Assembly (NCBI GenBank): GCA_001556125.1
Contig: LSIG01000138.1
Coordinates: 1-62,923 of the forward strand
Direction of reading: 5' to 3'
Origin: Rhizobiales bacterium CCH10-E5
GTDB lineage: Bacteria; Pseudomonadota; Alphaproteobacteria; Rhizobiales; Beijerinckiaceae
DNA: 62,923 nucleotides
Part shown: one piece after another, positions 25,984 through 36,800 of the stretch
How the letters are laid out: the number at the start of each line of letters is the position of its first letter
Position numbering within the stretch: the first letter of the stretch is position 1
Notes under the pieces: generated by a model
Told to the model about the DNA's origin: nothing
Database searches by the model: none
What the model saw: the letters and a program-made list of their open reading frames with translations, nothing else
Position numbers and translations under genes: made by a program

Positions 25984-26318
25984 TGGCGGGCGACTGGTCG
26001 GATCTGACGAAGCGGGTGGCGCGCGGCATCGCCGAGGTGCGCAAGACGACCGGCTCGGAGCTCGTGGCCGAGAGCGAGCCCGTGCCGCTGGCCGGACGCA
26101 TCGCGCAGCCGGTGATCCAGCATCGCCGCCGCCGCGCGGAGGGGACGCATCGCTTCGTGCTGATCCTGCCCTTCGGCGAGGCCGAGGTCCGCGTCGAGCT
26201 CGATCCGAAGGACTACGCCGCCCTGACCCGCGAGATGGTGCGCTTCTGGAACGTGCAGGGGCCGGAGGCCTCGAAGCCGCCGGTGCCTCAGCCGCAGGAG
26301 GCGGAGGGGGACGACTGA
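25983..26318 (+). CDS. Hypothetical protein coupled to gpsA
   Basis: A 111-residue soluble protein that I do not recognise. The N-terminal half is basic (TKRVARGIAEVRKTTG), and the C-terminal half (FVLILPFGEAEVRVELDPKDYAAL) could be a small alpha/beta fold. The tail is Pro/Glu-rich. No signal peptide or membrane segment is present. Its ATG overlaps the gpsA TAA by one base, so it is translated from the same message. A YciI-type gene would be common at this place in relatives, but this protein does not look like one. Confidence 0.75.
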   Translation: MAGDWSDLTKRVARGIAEVRKTTGSELVAESEPVPLAGRIAQPVIQHRRRRAEGTHRFVLILPFGEAEVRVELDPKDYAALTREMVRFWNVQGPEASKPPVPQPQEAEGDD

Positions 26319-26393
26319 GCGGGCGGCCATAGGCAGCCGGCGCGGATTTCGCTATCGACGATTCTCGTCCACGCCACTCCGCGAGAGCACGCC

Positions 26394-26801
26394 ATGGCCC
26401 ATTGGCTCGTCAAATCCGAACCCTCGAAATGGTCCTGGGACCAGCAGGTCGCGGCCGGCGCGGCCGGCACCCATTGGGACGGCGTCAAGAACCACACCGC
26501 CAAGCTCAACCTGATGGGCATGAAGCTGGGCGAGCAGGTCTTCTTCTACCATTCCAATGAGGGGCTCGAGGTCGTCGGCATCGTCGAGGTCATCAAGGAG
26601 GCCTATATCTGGATCCCCGGCGAGCCCTGGGTGCTGGTCGATTTCAAGGCGGTGAAGCCCATGCCGAAGCCGGTCAGCCTCGCCCAGGTCAAGGCCGAGC
26701 CGAAGCTCGCGAATATGTCGCTGGTGAAATCCTTCCGCCTCTCGGTGCAGCCTGTCACCGACGCGGAGTGGGACATCGTCTGCAAGATGGGCGGGCTTTA
26801 G
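26394..26801 (+). CDS. EVE domain-containing protein
   Basis: A 135-residue single-domain protein. MAHWLVKSEPSKWSWDQQ, WDGVKNHTAKLNLMGMKLGEQVFFYHSNE, GIVEVIKEAYIW and the central VLVDFKAVKP match the EVE (PUA-like) domain. EVE domains bind modified bases in nucleic acids, with a conserved Trp/aromatic cage; several act in RNA or DNA modification pathways. Its role here is unknown. The stop codon overlaps the end of the convergent DUF2235 gene by four bases. Confidence 0.9.
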   Translation: MAHWLVKSEPSKWSWDQQVAAGAAGTHWDGVKNHTAKLNLMGMKLGEQVFFYHSNEGLEVVGIVEVIKEAYIWIPGEPWVLVDFKAVKPMPKPVSLAQVKAEPKLANMSLVKSFRLSVQPVTDAEWDIVCKMGGL

Positions 26802-27967
26802 CGGACCGCACCGACCGGGTTTCCCTGGCTGGGACGGCCCGATGGGTAATGATGACCGTAGTCCGGGTGCCCCTCCAGCGCCTTCGGGCGATAGGGCCGC
26901 TGCTCGTCGAGGATCGGCACGGCGAGCGCCTTGAAGCGGAGCGGCACCGAGTGGAACACCGGTCGACCCTGCTGCGAGGGCCGGTGCGGGATGAAGGCCT
27001 CGCGCGTGCCGGGCGTGAACGGGATCCAGCCGCTCTTGAGCTGGTCGTGCTGCTTGCCCAGCGGGTTCGGCGCGAGCGAGGCGGGCAAGGCAGGATCGAC
27101 GATGAGCGGCTTCGGGATGGCGGTCGCCTCGGTCAGCATCCAGTCCAGCGTGATGTCGGAGAGGCCCATCTTCAGCCCGTAGCCGCCGCCGACATCGGTG
27201 TGGACGCCGGCGAACCAGACCTGCTTGATCCGGTCGGGGTTCGCCTCGTCCTCCTCCCAGAGTTCCGGCGCGAAGGTCTTGCGGTTTTCGTCGATGGCGA
27301 GCGCCTGGCGGCCATAGGGCACGCGCGGGTTCAGCCGATTGTTGTTGAAGCTGTGCCGGCCGAGGGTGAAGCTGTTCAGCCCTTTCACGCCCAGCGCCCG
27401 GACCGTGTCCCAGACGCCGACAAAGGTGGGCGGCAGCTCCTGCGAGCCATGCTTGTCCCGGAACGCCGCCGCGGCCGCGTGCCGCTTCGTCTCGTCGCGC
27501 TCCTGATAGACGGTCTTCACCGCCTCCTCTGCGATGGCCCGGACCTCGTGCTCCAGGCTGCGCTGGAGCTCGCCCCAGTGCGAGAGCTTGGGCAGGCCGG
27601 GCGGCACGCCACACAGGCCGATGGCGCCGCCCAGGCTGCGGACGGTGTAGGCGCCCCGGCTGAAGCCGAAGAGGAAGACCTGGTCGCCCGGCTGGTAACT
27701 CAGCAGCAGCGCCGTGTAGCAGTCGATGATGTTGGTGGTGATGCCGTAGCCCGTGGCCTGCGACAGGATGTTGAGCGCACGCCGGGCCAGCCCCGGCTTT
27801 TCGCCATCGGGGTGGGCGCCCAGCCCCGGATCGTAGAAGCAGACCTGCCTCGCCGGATCGGCGTCGCGCGTGTGCTTGTAGAGCCGGTAGACATTGGTCC
27901 AGTTGATCGGATTGTCGCCGCCGGCCTGCCCCGTGCCATCCGAGAAGATGCAGATGTTTCGCGTCAT
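26798..27967 (-). CDS. DUF2235 domain protein (alpha/beta hydrolase-like, Tle1-related)
   Basis: A 389-residue protein with the DUF2235 core. MTRNICIFSDGTGQAGGDNP and the nucleophile motif GFSRGAYTVR (Ser103) are diagnostic; GVWDTVRALG and VWFAGVHTDVGGGYG supply the candidate Asp and His. DUF2235 includes Tle1-type phospholipase effectors of type VI secretion and many stand-alone hydrolases. No VgrG, PAAR or immunity gene is adjacent, so effector status is not supported. It is divergent from acs over 240 bases. Confidence 0.88.
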   Translation of the reverse strand: MTRNICIFSDGTGQAGGDNPINWTNVYRLYKHTRDADPARQVCFYDPGLGAHPDGEKPGLARRALNILSQATGYGITTNIIDCYTALLLSYQPGDQVFLFGFSRGAYTVRSLGGAIGLCGVPPGLPKLSHWGELQRSLEHEVRAIAEEAVKTVYQERDETKRHAAAAAFRDKHGSQELPPTFVGVWDTVRALGVKGLNSFTLGRHSFNNNRLNPRVPYGRQALAIDENRKTFAPELWEEDEANPDRIKQVWFAGVHTDVGGGYGLKMGLSDITLDWMLTEATAIPKPLIVDPALPASLAPNPLGKQHDQLKSGWIPFTPGTREAFIPHRPSQQGRPVFHSVPLRFKALAVPILDEQRPYRPKALEGHPDYGHHYPSGRPSQGNPVGAVR

Positions 27968-28207
27968 GATCGCCCCCCCAGCAACGAACTGAACGCTATC
28001 GCATTCCCGTCAAAACGCAATCATAGGTTGCAACCGATCGAGCGGGGACAAGTCGCTCTCCCCCGAAAGTGCGAGGCCGCGCGGCTTGCTGCAGCGCGCC
28101 ATGGACCCCTATGATGCCGGCAGCGAACAAGAGGCCCGGCCGCGACCATCCGCAGCGTCGCAAGGCCAAAGTCGATCGCAAGGCCCAAGTCTGGGGAGGC
28201 GCCTGCC

Positions 28208-30160
<1,953 letters not shown>

Positions 30161-30290
30161 GCGAAGGGGCAGGCCGGCTACCGATCCGGGCCGGGCCGAA
30201 AGGTCGGAGCCCGGAACCCCGGCCCGTCTTCCGCATTGCCTCGCAGGGCGCCGGACGTCATCCTGAGCGCCGGGAATGGCGAGGTGACGC

Positions 30291-31202
30291 ATGGTGCGCG
30301 GCTTGGTTTTGGCGGCGGTTCTGGTTCTGGCGCCGCCAGCGGAAGCGGCAGGGCCCTTTGGCAAGATCGTCGTCGGCAACTGGACGGGTGGCGCCTATAC
30401 CAACGATGCGACGGGCGCCTTTTCGCATTGCGCCGTCAACGCGCCCTATCGCAACGGCACGCGGATGTTCACCTCGATCACCGCCGACTTGAAGTGGCTG
30501 ATCGGGTTCGCCCACCCCGCCTGGAAGCTGAAGCCCGGCAGCCGGCTCAATCTGCAGCTCGTCTTCGACCGGACGTCCCGGATCGACGTGACCGCCGAAG
30601 CCAAGACGCCGACCTTGCTGGCGATTGCGATGCCCGCCGAGTCGCAGCTGATCGGCGCCTTCCGACAGGGGCGCATTCTCGAACTGGTCGCCAATGACCG
30701 GCGCCTGACCTTTGCCCTCACCTCGACCAGCAAGATGCTGCCGGCGCTGGTCGAATGCGCCAAGCAGAGCGCGAGCCTGCGCGGGCCGGTCAATCCTGCC
30801 ACACCCTCCGCTCCCGCCGCGCCCACCGAGGCGGAGCGGCAAGCCAGGGCCGAAAAGCGGGTCGTGCTGGAAAAGACGCGGGATCTCATCCGCGCCCGCA
30901 TGCTGGCCTGCATCGGCCGCGAGGGCGGCCCCATGCTCGCCACCGACGAGAAGGCGGAGGTGGTGGCCAAGGCGGCGATGATCTTCTGCAAGGCCGATGT
31001 CGACGCGCTCGCTCAGGCGATCATCGAGATCCAGGAGCATGACGGCGCCCGCCCGGTCGATCGCGAAGCGGTGCGTCGCGCCGCGACCCAGAGCGTGCAG
31101 GACGTCGTCGTCGCCCAGATCGTCAAGTCGCGCGGCGAGATGCTCAACCGCCGCAACCAGCCGCCGGCGACGTCTTCACCGAGCAGCGAGAAGGCGATCT
31201 AG
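30291..31202 (+). CDS. Secreted protein of unknown function
   Basis: A 303-residue protein with a Sec signal peptide (MVRGLVLAAVLVLAPPAEAA, cleavage near AEAA-GPFG). The mature N-terminal half (about 21-150) begins GPFGKIVVGNWTGGAYTND and contains SHCAVNAPYRNG; two Cys residues (SHC and VEC, about 45 and 157) may pair. The second half, about 175-290, is a predicted alpha-helical, charged segment with C-x-n-C (MLACIG, IFCKAD). I do not recognise the family. It lies between acs and the toxin cassette on the same strand, with gaps of 130 and 106 bases. Confidence 0.75.
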   Translation: MVRGLVLAAVLVLAPPAEAAGPFGKIVVGNWTGGAYTNDATGAFSHCAVNAPYRNGTRMFTSITADLKWLIGFAHPAWKLKPGSRLNLQLVFDRTSRIDVTAEAKTPTLLAIAMPAESQLIGAFRQGRILELVANDRRLTFALTSTSKMLPALVECAKQSASLRGPVNPATPSAPAAPTEAERQARAEKRVVLEKTRDLIRARMLACIGREGGPMLATDEKAEVVAKAAMIFCKADVDALAQAIIEIQEHDGARPVDREAVRRAATQSVQDVVVAQIVKSRGEMLNRRNQPPATSSPSSEKAI

Positions 31203-31308
31203 AGCGGGCGGGCGCTGGGGCGCCGGCGGCGCTGGCGCCTGCTGCGGCCGCTTATCCCCGCATCGCCGAACCCGTTGACAATGGCGCCTTTCCGCCGAGG
31301 AGGCCGCC

Positions 31309-32487
31309 ATGTCGATCCACCCATCCGCGTCGTTCCGGCCGGCTGAAGCGGCCGGGATCACGCGCCTGCGCCGCAGCCTGATCCGCCTGCAGGACGAAAC
31401 GCGGCTGCTGCGCCGCGATCTCCTGCGTCTCAGATACGACCCCTCCCAGCCGCGCGTCCCGGCCGGCAGCAGCGGTGGCGGGCAGTGGACCAGTGACGCG
31501 GGCGGCGGCGGTGGCAGCCACAGTCCCATGCCCGGCTTCGGCCCGGAGGGCGGGCTGGCGGAAGCCGGCCCCGGAGACGGGTTCGTCGTCGACGAGACCG
31601 GCGAGAAAACCTGGGCCTTCTACGAGGAAAGTCGCGACGAGGCGGGCGATGTCGCGGAACGAGCGATCGTCAACCGCGACGGCAGCACGATCCATTCCGA
31701 ATATGCCGCCTCCCGCCAGGCTGGCTTCGACGAGCGCCACACGGTCACGACGTCCGAGGGCGACAAGGTCACCTTCGAGACGATCGAGCGCACCCAGACG
31801 ATGCGGGTTGGAGGGCCCGACGGCGAGATCGTCGGCCGGACGGTCTGGACTCCTGGCGGGCCGGAGCCGGACGCCACGATCCAGCCGGCTTTTGCGCCGC
31901 TTGCCGTCGCTCCCGCGCTCATTATCGGCGGCGCGATCCTGTTCAACTGGCAGTCGTCCCAGAACGGCGATGGCCAGCAGGCCGTCATGGCGTTCGAGGC
32001 CAATGAGTATCGCCCGAGTTCGCCAAATCTGCTCGATCTACGTTTTGCCGGCCGTGTGAGCCAGGAAGAAGCTGAGGCCTCCTGCAAGTACCTGCCCGAC
32101 CTGCAGGTGCGGCTCGACGATGTGGTGGCAAGGGCGGGGTCCGTCAAAGACTACCCCTCGGCTGCAGTCTACGGGACCTATGTTCACCAGCGTCTCAGAG
32201 AGCAGATCGACGCGATGGGCCGCGTGGACTTGCGTGCTGAAGTGTCCGCTTACAAAATCGCCGCTGAAACCAGCGGCGATACGACGCCGCGTTACGGATA
32301 TCCCAGAACCATACGCATTGATGCGGTCGAGTATCGGGAGGATGGCACTGTGTGCGTCTACGACTTCAAGACGGGTCGGGCTGGGATGACGCAGCAGCGA
32401 TTTCTGGAATTGGGAGGCGCCGGCTATGTGCGGCGCCGCCAGTCGACAAGAGCCATCGTCATTCAGGTGCGGCCGACGAGACGATGA
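31309..32487 (+). CDS. Putative polymorphic toxin with C-terminal PD-(D/E)XK nuclease-like domain
   Basis: A 392-residue protein. Residues 1-42 are a basic helix, and residues 43-62 hold YDPSQPRVPAGSSGGGQWTS, a motif I associate with phage-head-like and polymorphic-toxin N-termini. A Gly-rich linker, a repeat-poor middle and a hydrophobic stretch (about 201-215, FAPLAVAPALIIGGA) precede the C-terminal 110 residues. There, YGTYVHQRLREQI (His293, Glu298) and RIDAVEYREDG...VCVYDFKTG (Asp338, Asp352, Lys354) have the spacing of a PD-(D/E)XK nuclease core. GAGGAGG precedes the ATG. No signal peptide is seen. The ATGA overlap with the next gene supports a toxin-immunity unit. Confidence 0.65.
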   Translation: MSIHPSASFRPAEAAGITRLRRSLIRLQDETRLLRRDLLRLRYDPSQPRVPAGSSGGGQWTSDAGGGGGSHSPMPGFGPEGGLAEAGPGDGFVVDETGEKTWAFYEESRDEAGDVAERAIVNRDGSTIHSEYAASRQAGFDERHTVTTSEGDKVTFETIERTQTMRVGGPDGEIVGRTVWTPGGPEPDATIQPAFAPLAVAPALIIGGAILFNWQSSQNGDGQQAVMAFEANEYRPSSPNLLDLRFAGRVSQEEAEASCKYLPDLQVRLDDVVARAGSVKDYPSAAVYGTYVHQRLREQIDAMGRVDLRAEVSAYKIAAETSGDTTPRYGYPRTIRIDAVEYREDGTVCVYDFKTGRAGMTQQRFLELGGAGYVRRRQSTRAIVIQVRPTRR

Positions 32488-33170
32488 CGACGAAGCGGCA
32501 AATCCTGTCCCTCTACCGCCCTCTGCTCGAGCGGCATTCCGATCTCGCCCTGATCCAGGCGAAGTTTGGGCCCCTCGTGGTTCTGAAGCCGATCCATCAT
32601 CTGATCCGTGGATTCCGTGTCCAGCGGACGGCCTATGCGGATTATCCCGAGTATCACTGGGATGTCGGCTTCACGTTCTGGCACAAGGCATCAGTCTATG
32701 GTGTCGCCGGAACCAATTTCGTCACGCCGGACATCAAGACGATGTACTGGTCCCATCCCCATCACGAAGCTGCTTTCATCGACAGCATCGAGACAGAGAT
32801 CCTGCCCATCCTGCGCTCGGTCGGGACAATTCAGGCCCTTCTCTCGTTCAGCCATCCGATGGAGCCCCGCTGGCGATGGCGTCTCGAACTCCCGGTCAAC
32901 CAGATGTGCCTGCAGGCCGCCCTGGGCGACTTCGCGGCCGTTGCAAGGGCCTCAGCCGAAATGCGGGCGAAAGGCCCCCTGCAATTGCCCTGGTGGGGTG
33001 AGCAAACCTATGGCGACATGATGGAGGGACTCTTGCCGTTTTGCGAGGCGGGGGATCGGGCGGGCGTCGCGGCGCTTCTGCATCACTGGGAAGACAACTT
33101 CATCGCGACACATGGCCTGCAGGCTCTGCACGAGAAGACGCCATTTCCGGTTGAACATCGGAGTGAGTGA
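32484..33170 (+). CDS. Putative immunity protein 1 (paralogue of the next gene)
   Basis: A 228-residue soluble protein of no family known to me. It starts MTTKRQILSLYRPLLERH and contains VVLKPIHHLIRGF, ADYPEYHWDVGFTF and a C-terminal CEAGDRAGVAALLHHWEDNFI ending in EKTPFPVE. All these blocks recur in the next gene. Many Trp/His/Tyr residues and no signal fit a cytoplasmic binding protein. The ATG at 32484 overlaps the toxin stop (ATGA), as is typical of toxin-immunity pairs. Three 60-base blocks from 32581 to 32760 total 100 G+C of 180 by hand count (56%), well below housekeeping neighbours. Confidence 0.65.
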   Translation: MTTKRQILSLYRPLLERHSDLALIQAKFGPLVVLKPIHHLIRGFRVQRTAYADYPEYHWDVGFTFWHKASVYGVAGTNFVTPDIKTMYWSHPHHEAAFIDSIETEILPILRSVGTIQALLSFSHPMEPRWRWRLELPVNQMCLQAALGDFAAVARASAEMRAKGPLQLPWWGEQTYGDMMEGLLPFCEAGDRAGVAALLHHWEDNFIATHGLQALHEKTPFPVEHRSE

Positions 33171-33210
33171 TGCCCGTCGCGCCCTGTTTCATCGACGTCA
33201 GGCCGAGACA

Positions 33211-33882
33211 TTGACAACGAAGAAGCAGGTCAAATCGCTATGGTCTGAACTGCTCGCACGGCAGGACGACCTCTTCCTCGCGGATCGGTTCGTGATTCTG
33301 AAGCCGCAACGGCATGTCACGCGATCGATTTCGATCGACCGCAGTTGGGATGCGGACTACCCGCGCTTCTGCTGGCATATCGGGCCTGCCTTCGATCCCG
33401 TTGGAGGCCTGGGCGGGCTGGGTCAGCAACCGATCTTCCTGGAGCGTGGAAAGCCGAACCGCTGGTCGCAGCAAGGGTTCGTCGACACGGTGTTCGATGC
33501 GCTCGAACGCCGCATTCTGCCCATGCTGCGGGGTGTTCACGACATCGATGACATGATGCAGCTCGAGGGCGACGACTTCGAGTACATGCGGTGGCTCAAC
33601 CACGATCAGCCCTGTCGGATCGCGGTCCTCGCTGCGCAGGGACGCTTCGAAGACGTTCTCCCCATCTATGGGACCATCAAGGACTGGCACCTGACGATGA
33701 CGGATGCCTGGCAGCCCCGTTTCGAGCGGGCCAGCCGGCTGGGCGCGCTGGTGGCGGCCGGGGATCGGGCGGGCGTCGCCGGCCTCCTCCATCAATGGGA
33801 AGAGGCGTTTGTCGCCCGCAACAGACTCGAGCCCATCTATGAGAAGACGCCTTTCCCCTGTGAAGCCGGCCTTATCGTCTGA
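33211..33882 (+). CDS. Putative immunity protein 2 (paralogue of the previous gene)
   Basis: A 223-residue protein related to the one before it: LTTKKQVKSLWSELLARQ, FVILKPQRHVTRS, DADYPRFCWHIG, GDRAGVAGLLHQWEEAFVARN and the end IYEKTPFPCE line up with its blocks. I place the start at TTG 33211 because it aligns with the ATG of the paralogue. A GTG at 33163, overlapping the stop of the previous gene, would add 16 residues and cannot be excluded. The stop directly abuts the end of the convergent RND gene. The pair suggests duplication and divergence of an immunity gene. Confidence 0.65.
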   Translation: MTTKKQVKSLWSELLARQDDLFLADRFVILKPQRHVTRSISIDRSWDADYPRFCWHIGPAFDPVGGLGGLGQQPIFLERGKPNRWSQQGFVDTVFDALERRILPMLRGVHDIDDMMQLEGDDFEYMRWLNHDQPCRIAVLAAQGRFEDVLPIYGTIKDWHLTMTDAWQPRFERASRLGALVAAGDRAGVAGLLHQWEEAFVARNRLEPIYEKTPFPCEAGLIV

Positions 33883-36800
33883 TCACTCCGCCGCCAGCCG
33901 GGGCGGCGGCAGCGGCAGCTTCATCTGGGCGGCGGCCTCGGGTCGGGCGTGGCCTTCCTCCGGTATCGCCTCCCAGAGGCTCTCATCCTCCGCCTTGCTG
34001 AAGAATCGGCCGAAGATGCGGCCCGTCAGCTTCGAGAGGTCGTCCATCACCGCGTAGAAGGACGGCACGAAGACGAGGGAGAGGACGGTCGAGACGAGCA
34101 AGCCGCCGATCACCGCGATCGCCATCGGCGCGCGGAACTCGCCGCCATCGCCGACGCCATAGGCGGAGGGCAGCATGCCGGCGGCCATGGCGATCGTCGT
34201 CATCACGATCGGGCGGGCGCGCTTGCGGCCGGCCTCGAGCAGGGCGGTGCGGCGGTCCTTGCCGCGGCCTTCCTCCTCCACCGCGAAATCGACCAGCATG
34301 ATCGCGTTCTTGGTGACGATGCCCATCAGCATGAGCAGGCCGATATAGACCGGCATCGAGACCGGCTTGGCGGTCGCCAGCAGGGCGATGACCACGCCGC
34401 CGAAGGAGAGCGGCAGCGAGAGCAGGATCGTGATCGGCTGGAAGACCGAGCCGAAGAGCAGGATCAGCACCGCCAGCACCAGCATCAGCCCGGTCGTCAT
34501 CGCCTGGATGAAGCCGGCGACGACCTCGCCCTGGATTTCGGCATCGCCGGTCGCGGCGATCCAGACGCCGTCGGGCAGGCCGACCTCCTTGACGATCTGG
34601 TGGAAGGTCTCCTGCGCGGTGCCCAGTTCGAAGCCGCGCTTGAGATCGGCGCCGATGGCGGCGCGGCGGACGCGGTCATAGCGGTCGATCGATGACGGAC
34701 CCTCGCCGAAGCCGATCTCGGCGACCGCGGTCAGCGGCACCGAGACGCCGCTCGTGTTGGTGACGCGCAGCGCCGCGATGTTGCGGATATCGGCGCGGGC
34801 GGCCTCGTCGAGCTGCACGCGGATCGGCACCAGCCGGTCGCCGGCGTTGAACTTGGCGAGATTGGCGCCGACATCGCCGATGGTGGCGACGCGCACGGCT
34901 TCAGAGATCGCTTCGGGCGTGACGCCGAGGCTTGCGGCCGCTTCGAGCTTGGGCCGCACCGTCAGCTCCGGGCGCGAGAGCGAGCCCGAGGTCGCGACGT
35001 TGAGATAGCCGTCGATCTTGCGCATCCGGCTCTCGATGCGTGCCACCGCCTCGTCGAGGGCCGCCCCATCCTTGGAGAGGATCGAGAAGGCCATTTCGCG
35101 CTCGCCGCGCTCGTTGACATACCAGGCGCGGACATCCGGCAAGCTGGCGAGCTTTTCCGCGATGACGACCTTGAGGTCCTTCTGGCGCGCCGTGCGCTCG
35201 GATTTGGGCTTGAGCTTGATGGTCACGGCGGCACGGCGCACCTCGCGCTGGCCGGTCGGCGAGGCACCGCCGAGCACGAAAACCTGCGTCACCTCGGGAA
35301 TGGTGCGCAGCGCATCGACGATCTGGTCGGTGGTGACGCGGGTGTCCTCCAGCGTCGAGCCCGGCGGCAATTCGACCGAAGCGACGACGCGCGAGGTGTC
35401 CTCGTCCGGGATGAAGCCGGTCGGCAGCAGTGCGGTGGCGTGGATCGAGCCCCAGAGGAAAGCGAAGCCCACCACCAGCGTGAGATAGGACATGTTGAAG
35501 GGCATGGAGCGCCAGCGCCCCGTCCCGTCGAAGCGCGGCACGAGCGGGATGCGGCGCGAGGCGGTCGTCGCCCTGAGCAAGCCGACATAGCCGCGCATGA
35601 CGACCCCGTCCTTGGGGTCCTCATGCTTGACCGGCTTCATCAGATAGGCCGCCATCATCGGCGTGATCAGCCGAGCCACGAGCAGCGAGAACAGCACCGC
35701 TACCGCCACCGTCAGCCCGAACTGCCGGAAATACTGGCCCGCCACGCCGCCCATGAAGGAGACGGGTGCAAAGATCGCGACGATGGTGAGCGTGATCGCG
35801 ATGACGGCCAGGCCGATCTCGTCGGCGGCCTCCATCGCGGCGCGGTAGGGCGATTTCCCCATCCGCATGTGCCGGACGATGTTCTCGATCTCGACGATGG
35901 CGTCGTCGACCAGGATGCCGGTGACGAGGGTGATGCCGAGCAGGCTGACGAGGTTGAGCGAGAAGCCCATCAGCTCCATCGCCCAGAAGGTCGGGATCGC
36001 CGAGAGCGGCAGCGCGATCGCGGTGATCAGCGTCGCGCGCCAGTTCTTCAGGAAGAGGAAGACGACGAGCACGGCGAGCGCCGCGCCTTCCAGCAGCGTC
36101 ATCATCGCCGCCTTGTAGTTGCCGTAGGTGTAGGCGACGGCGTCGTCGATCGGCTTCAGCGTGATGTCGGGATAGCGCTTGTTCAGCTCGGCGATGCGGG
36201 CGGCGACGACCTCCTTGACCGAGAGCTCGCTGGAGCCCTTCGAGCGGAACACGGCGAAGGAGACCACCGGGCTCTTGTCGAGCCGGCCGAAGGAGCGCGG
36301 CTCGGAATTGCTGTCCTCGACGCGGCCGAGTTCCTTGAGGCGTACCTCGCGCCCGCCCGAGAGCGTGATCTTGGTCTCGGCCAGCTCGGCGACCGTGCGC
36401 GCGCCGGCGAGCGTGCGGATCGCCTGTTCCTGCCCGCCGACCTCGCCGCGCCCGCCGGCAAGATCGACATTGGTCGCGCGGATCTGGCGGTTGACCTCGC
36501 CCGCCGTGGTGCCGAGCGCCAGCAGCCGGTCGGGATCGAGCGAGATGCGGATTTCCCGGTCGACGCCGCCATAGCGGTCGACCCGGCCCACCCCCTTCAG
36601 CCCCTGCAATTCGCGCGCGACGACATCGTCGACATGCCAGGAGAGCTGTTCCAGCGTCATCCCGGCCGAGAAGGCGCCATAGCTCAGGATCGACTGCCCC
36701 TCGACATCGATGCGCTGGATGATCGGCTCGTCGATGGTGCGCGGCAGGTCGGCGCGGATCTTGGCGATGGCGTCCTTGACGTCGTTGACGGCGCGGTCGG

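Noticed and set aside
28026..28035. Perfect palindrome GGTTGCAACC between the DUF2235 gene and acs as an operator
   Set aside because: Ten bases are too short to claim a site in 63 kb, and no second copy or regulator is close. Kept only as a remark under acs.
31275..31308. TTGACA at 31275 as the -35 of a toxin-cassette promoter
   Set aside because: The corresponding -10 would fall on the ribosome-binding site at about 31298 and does not resemble a -10.
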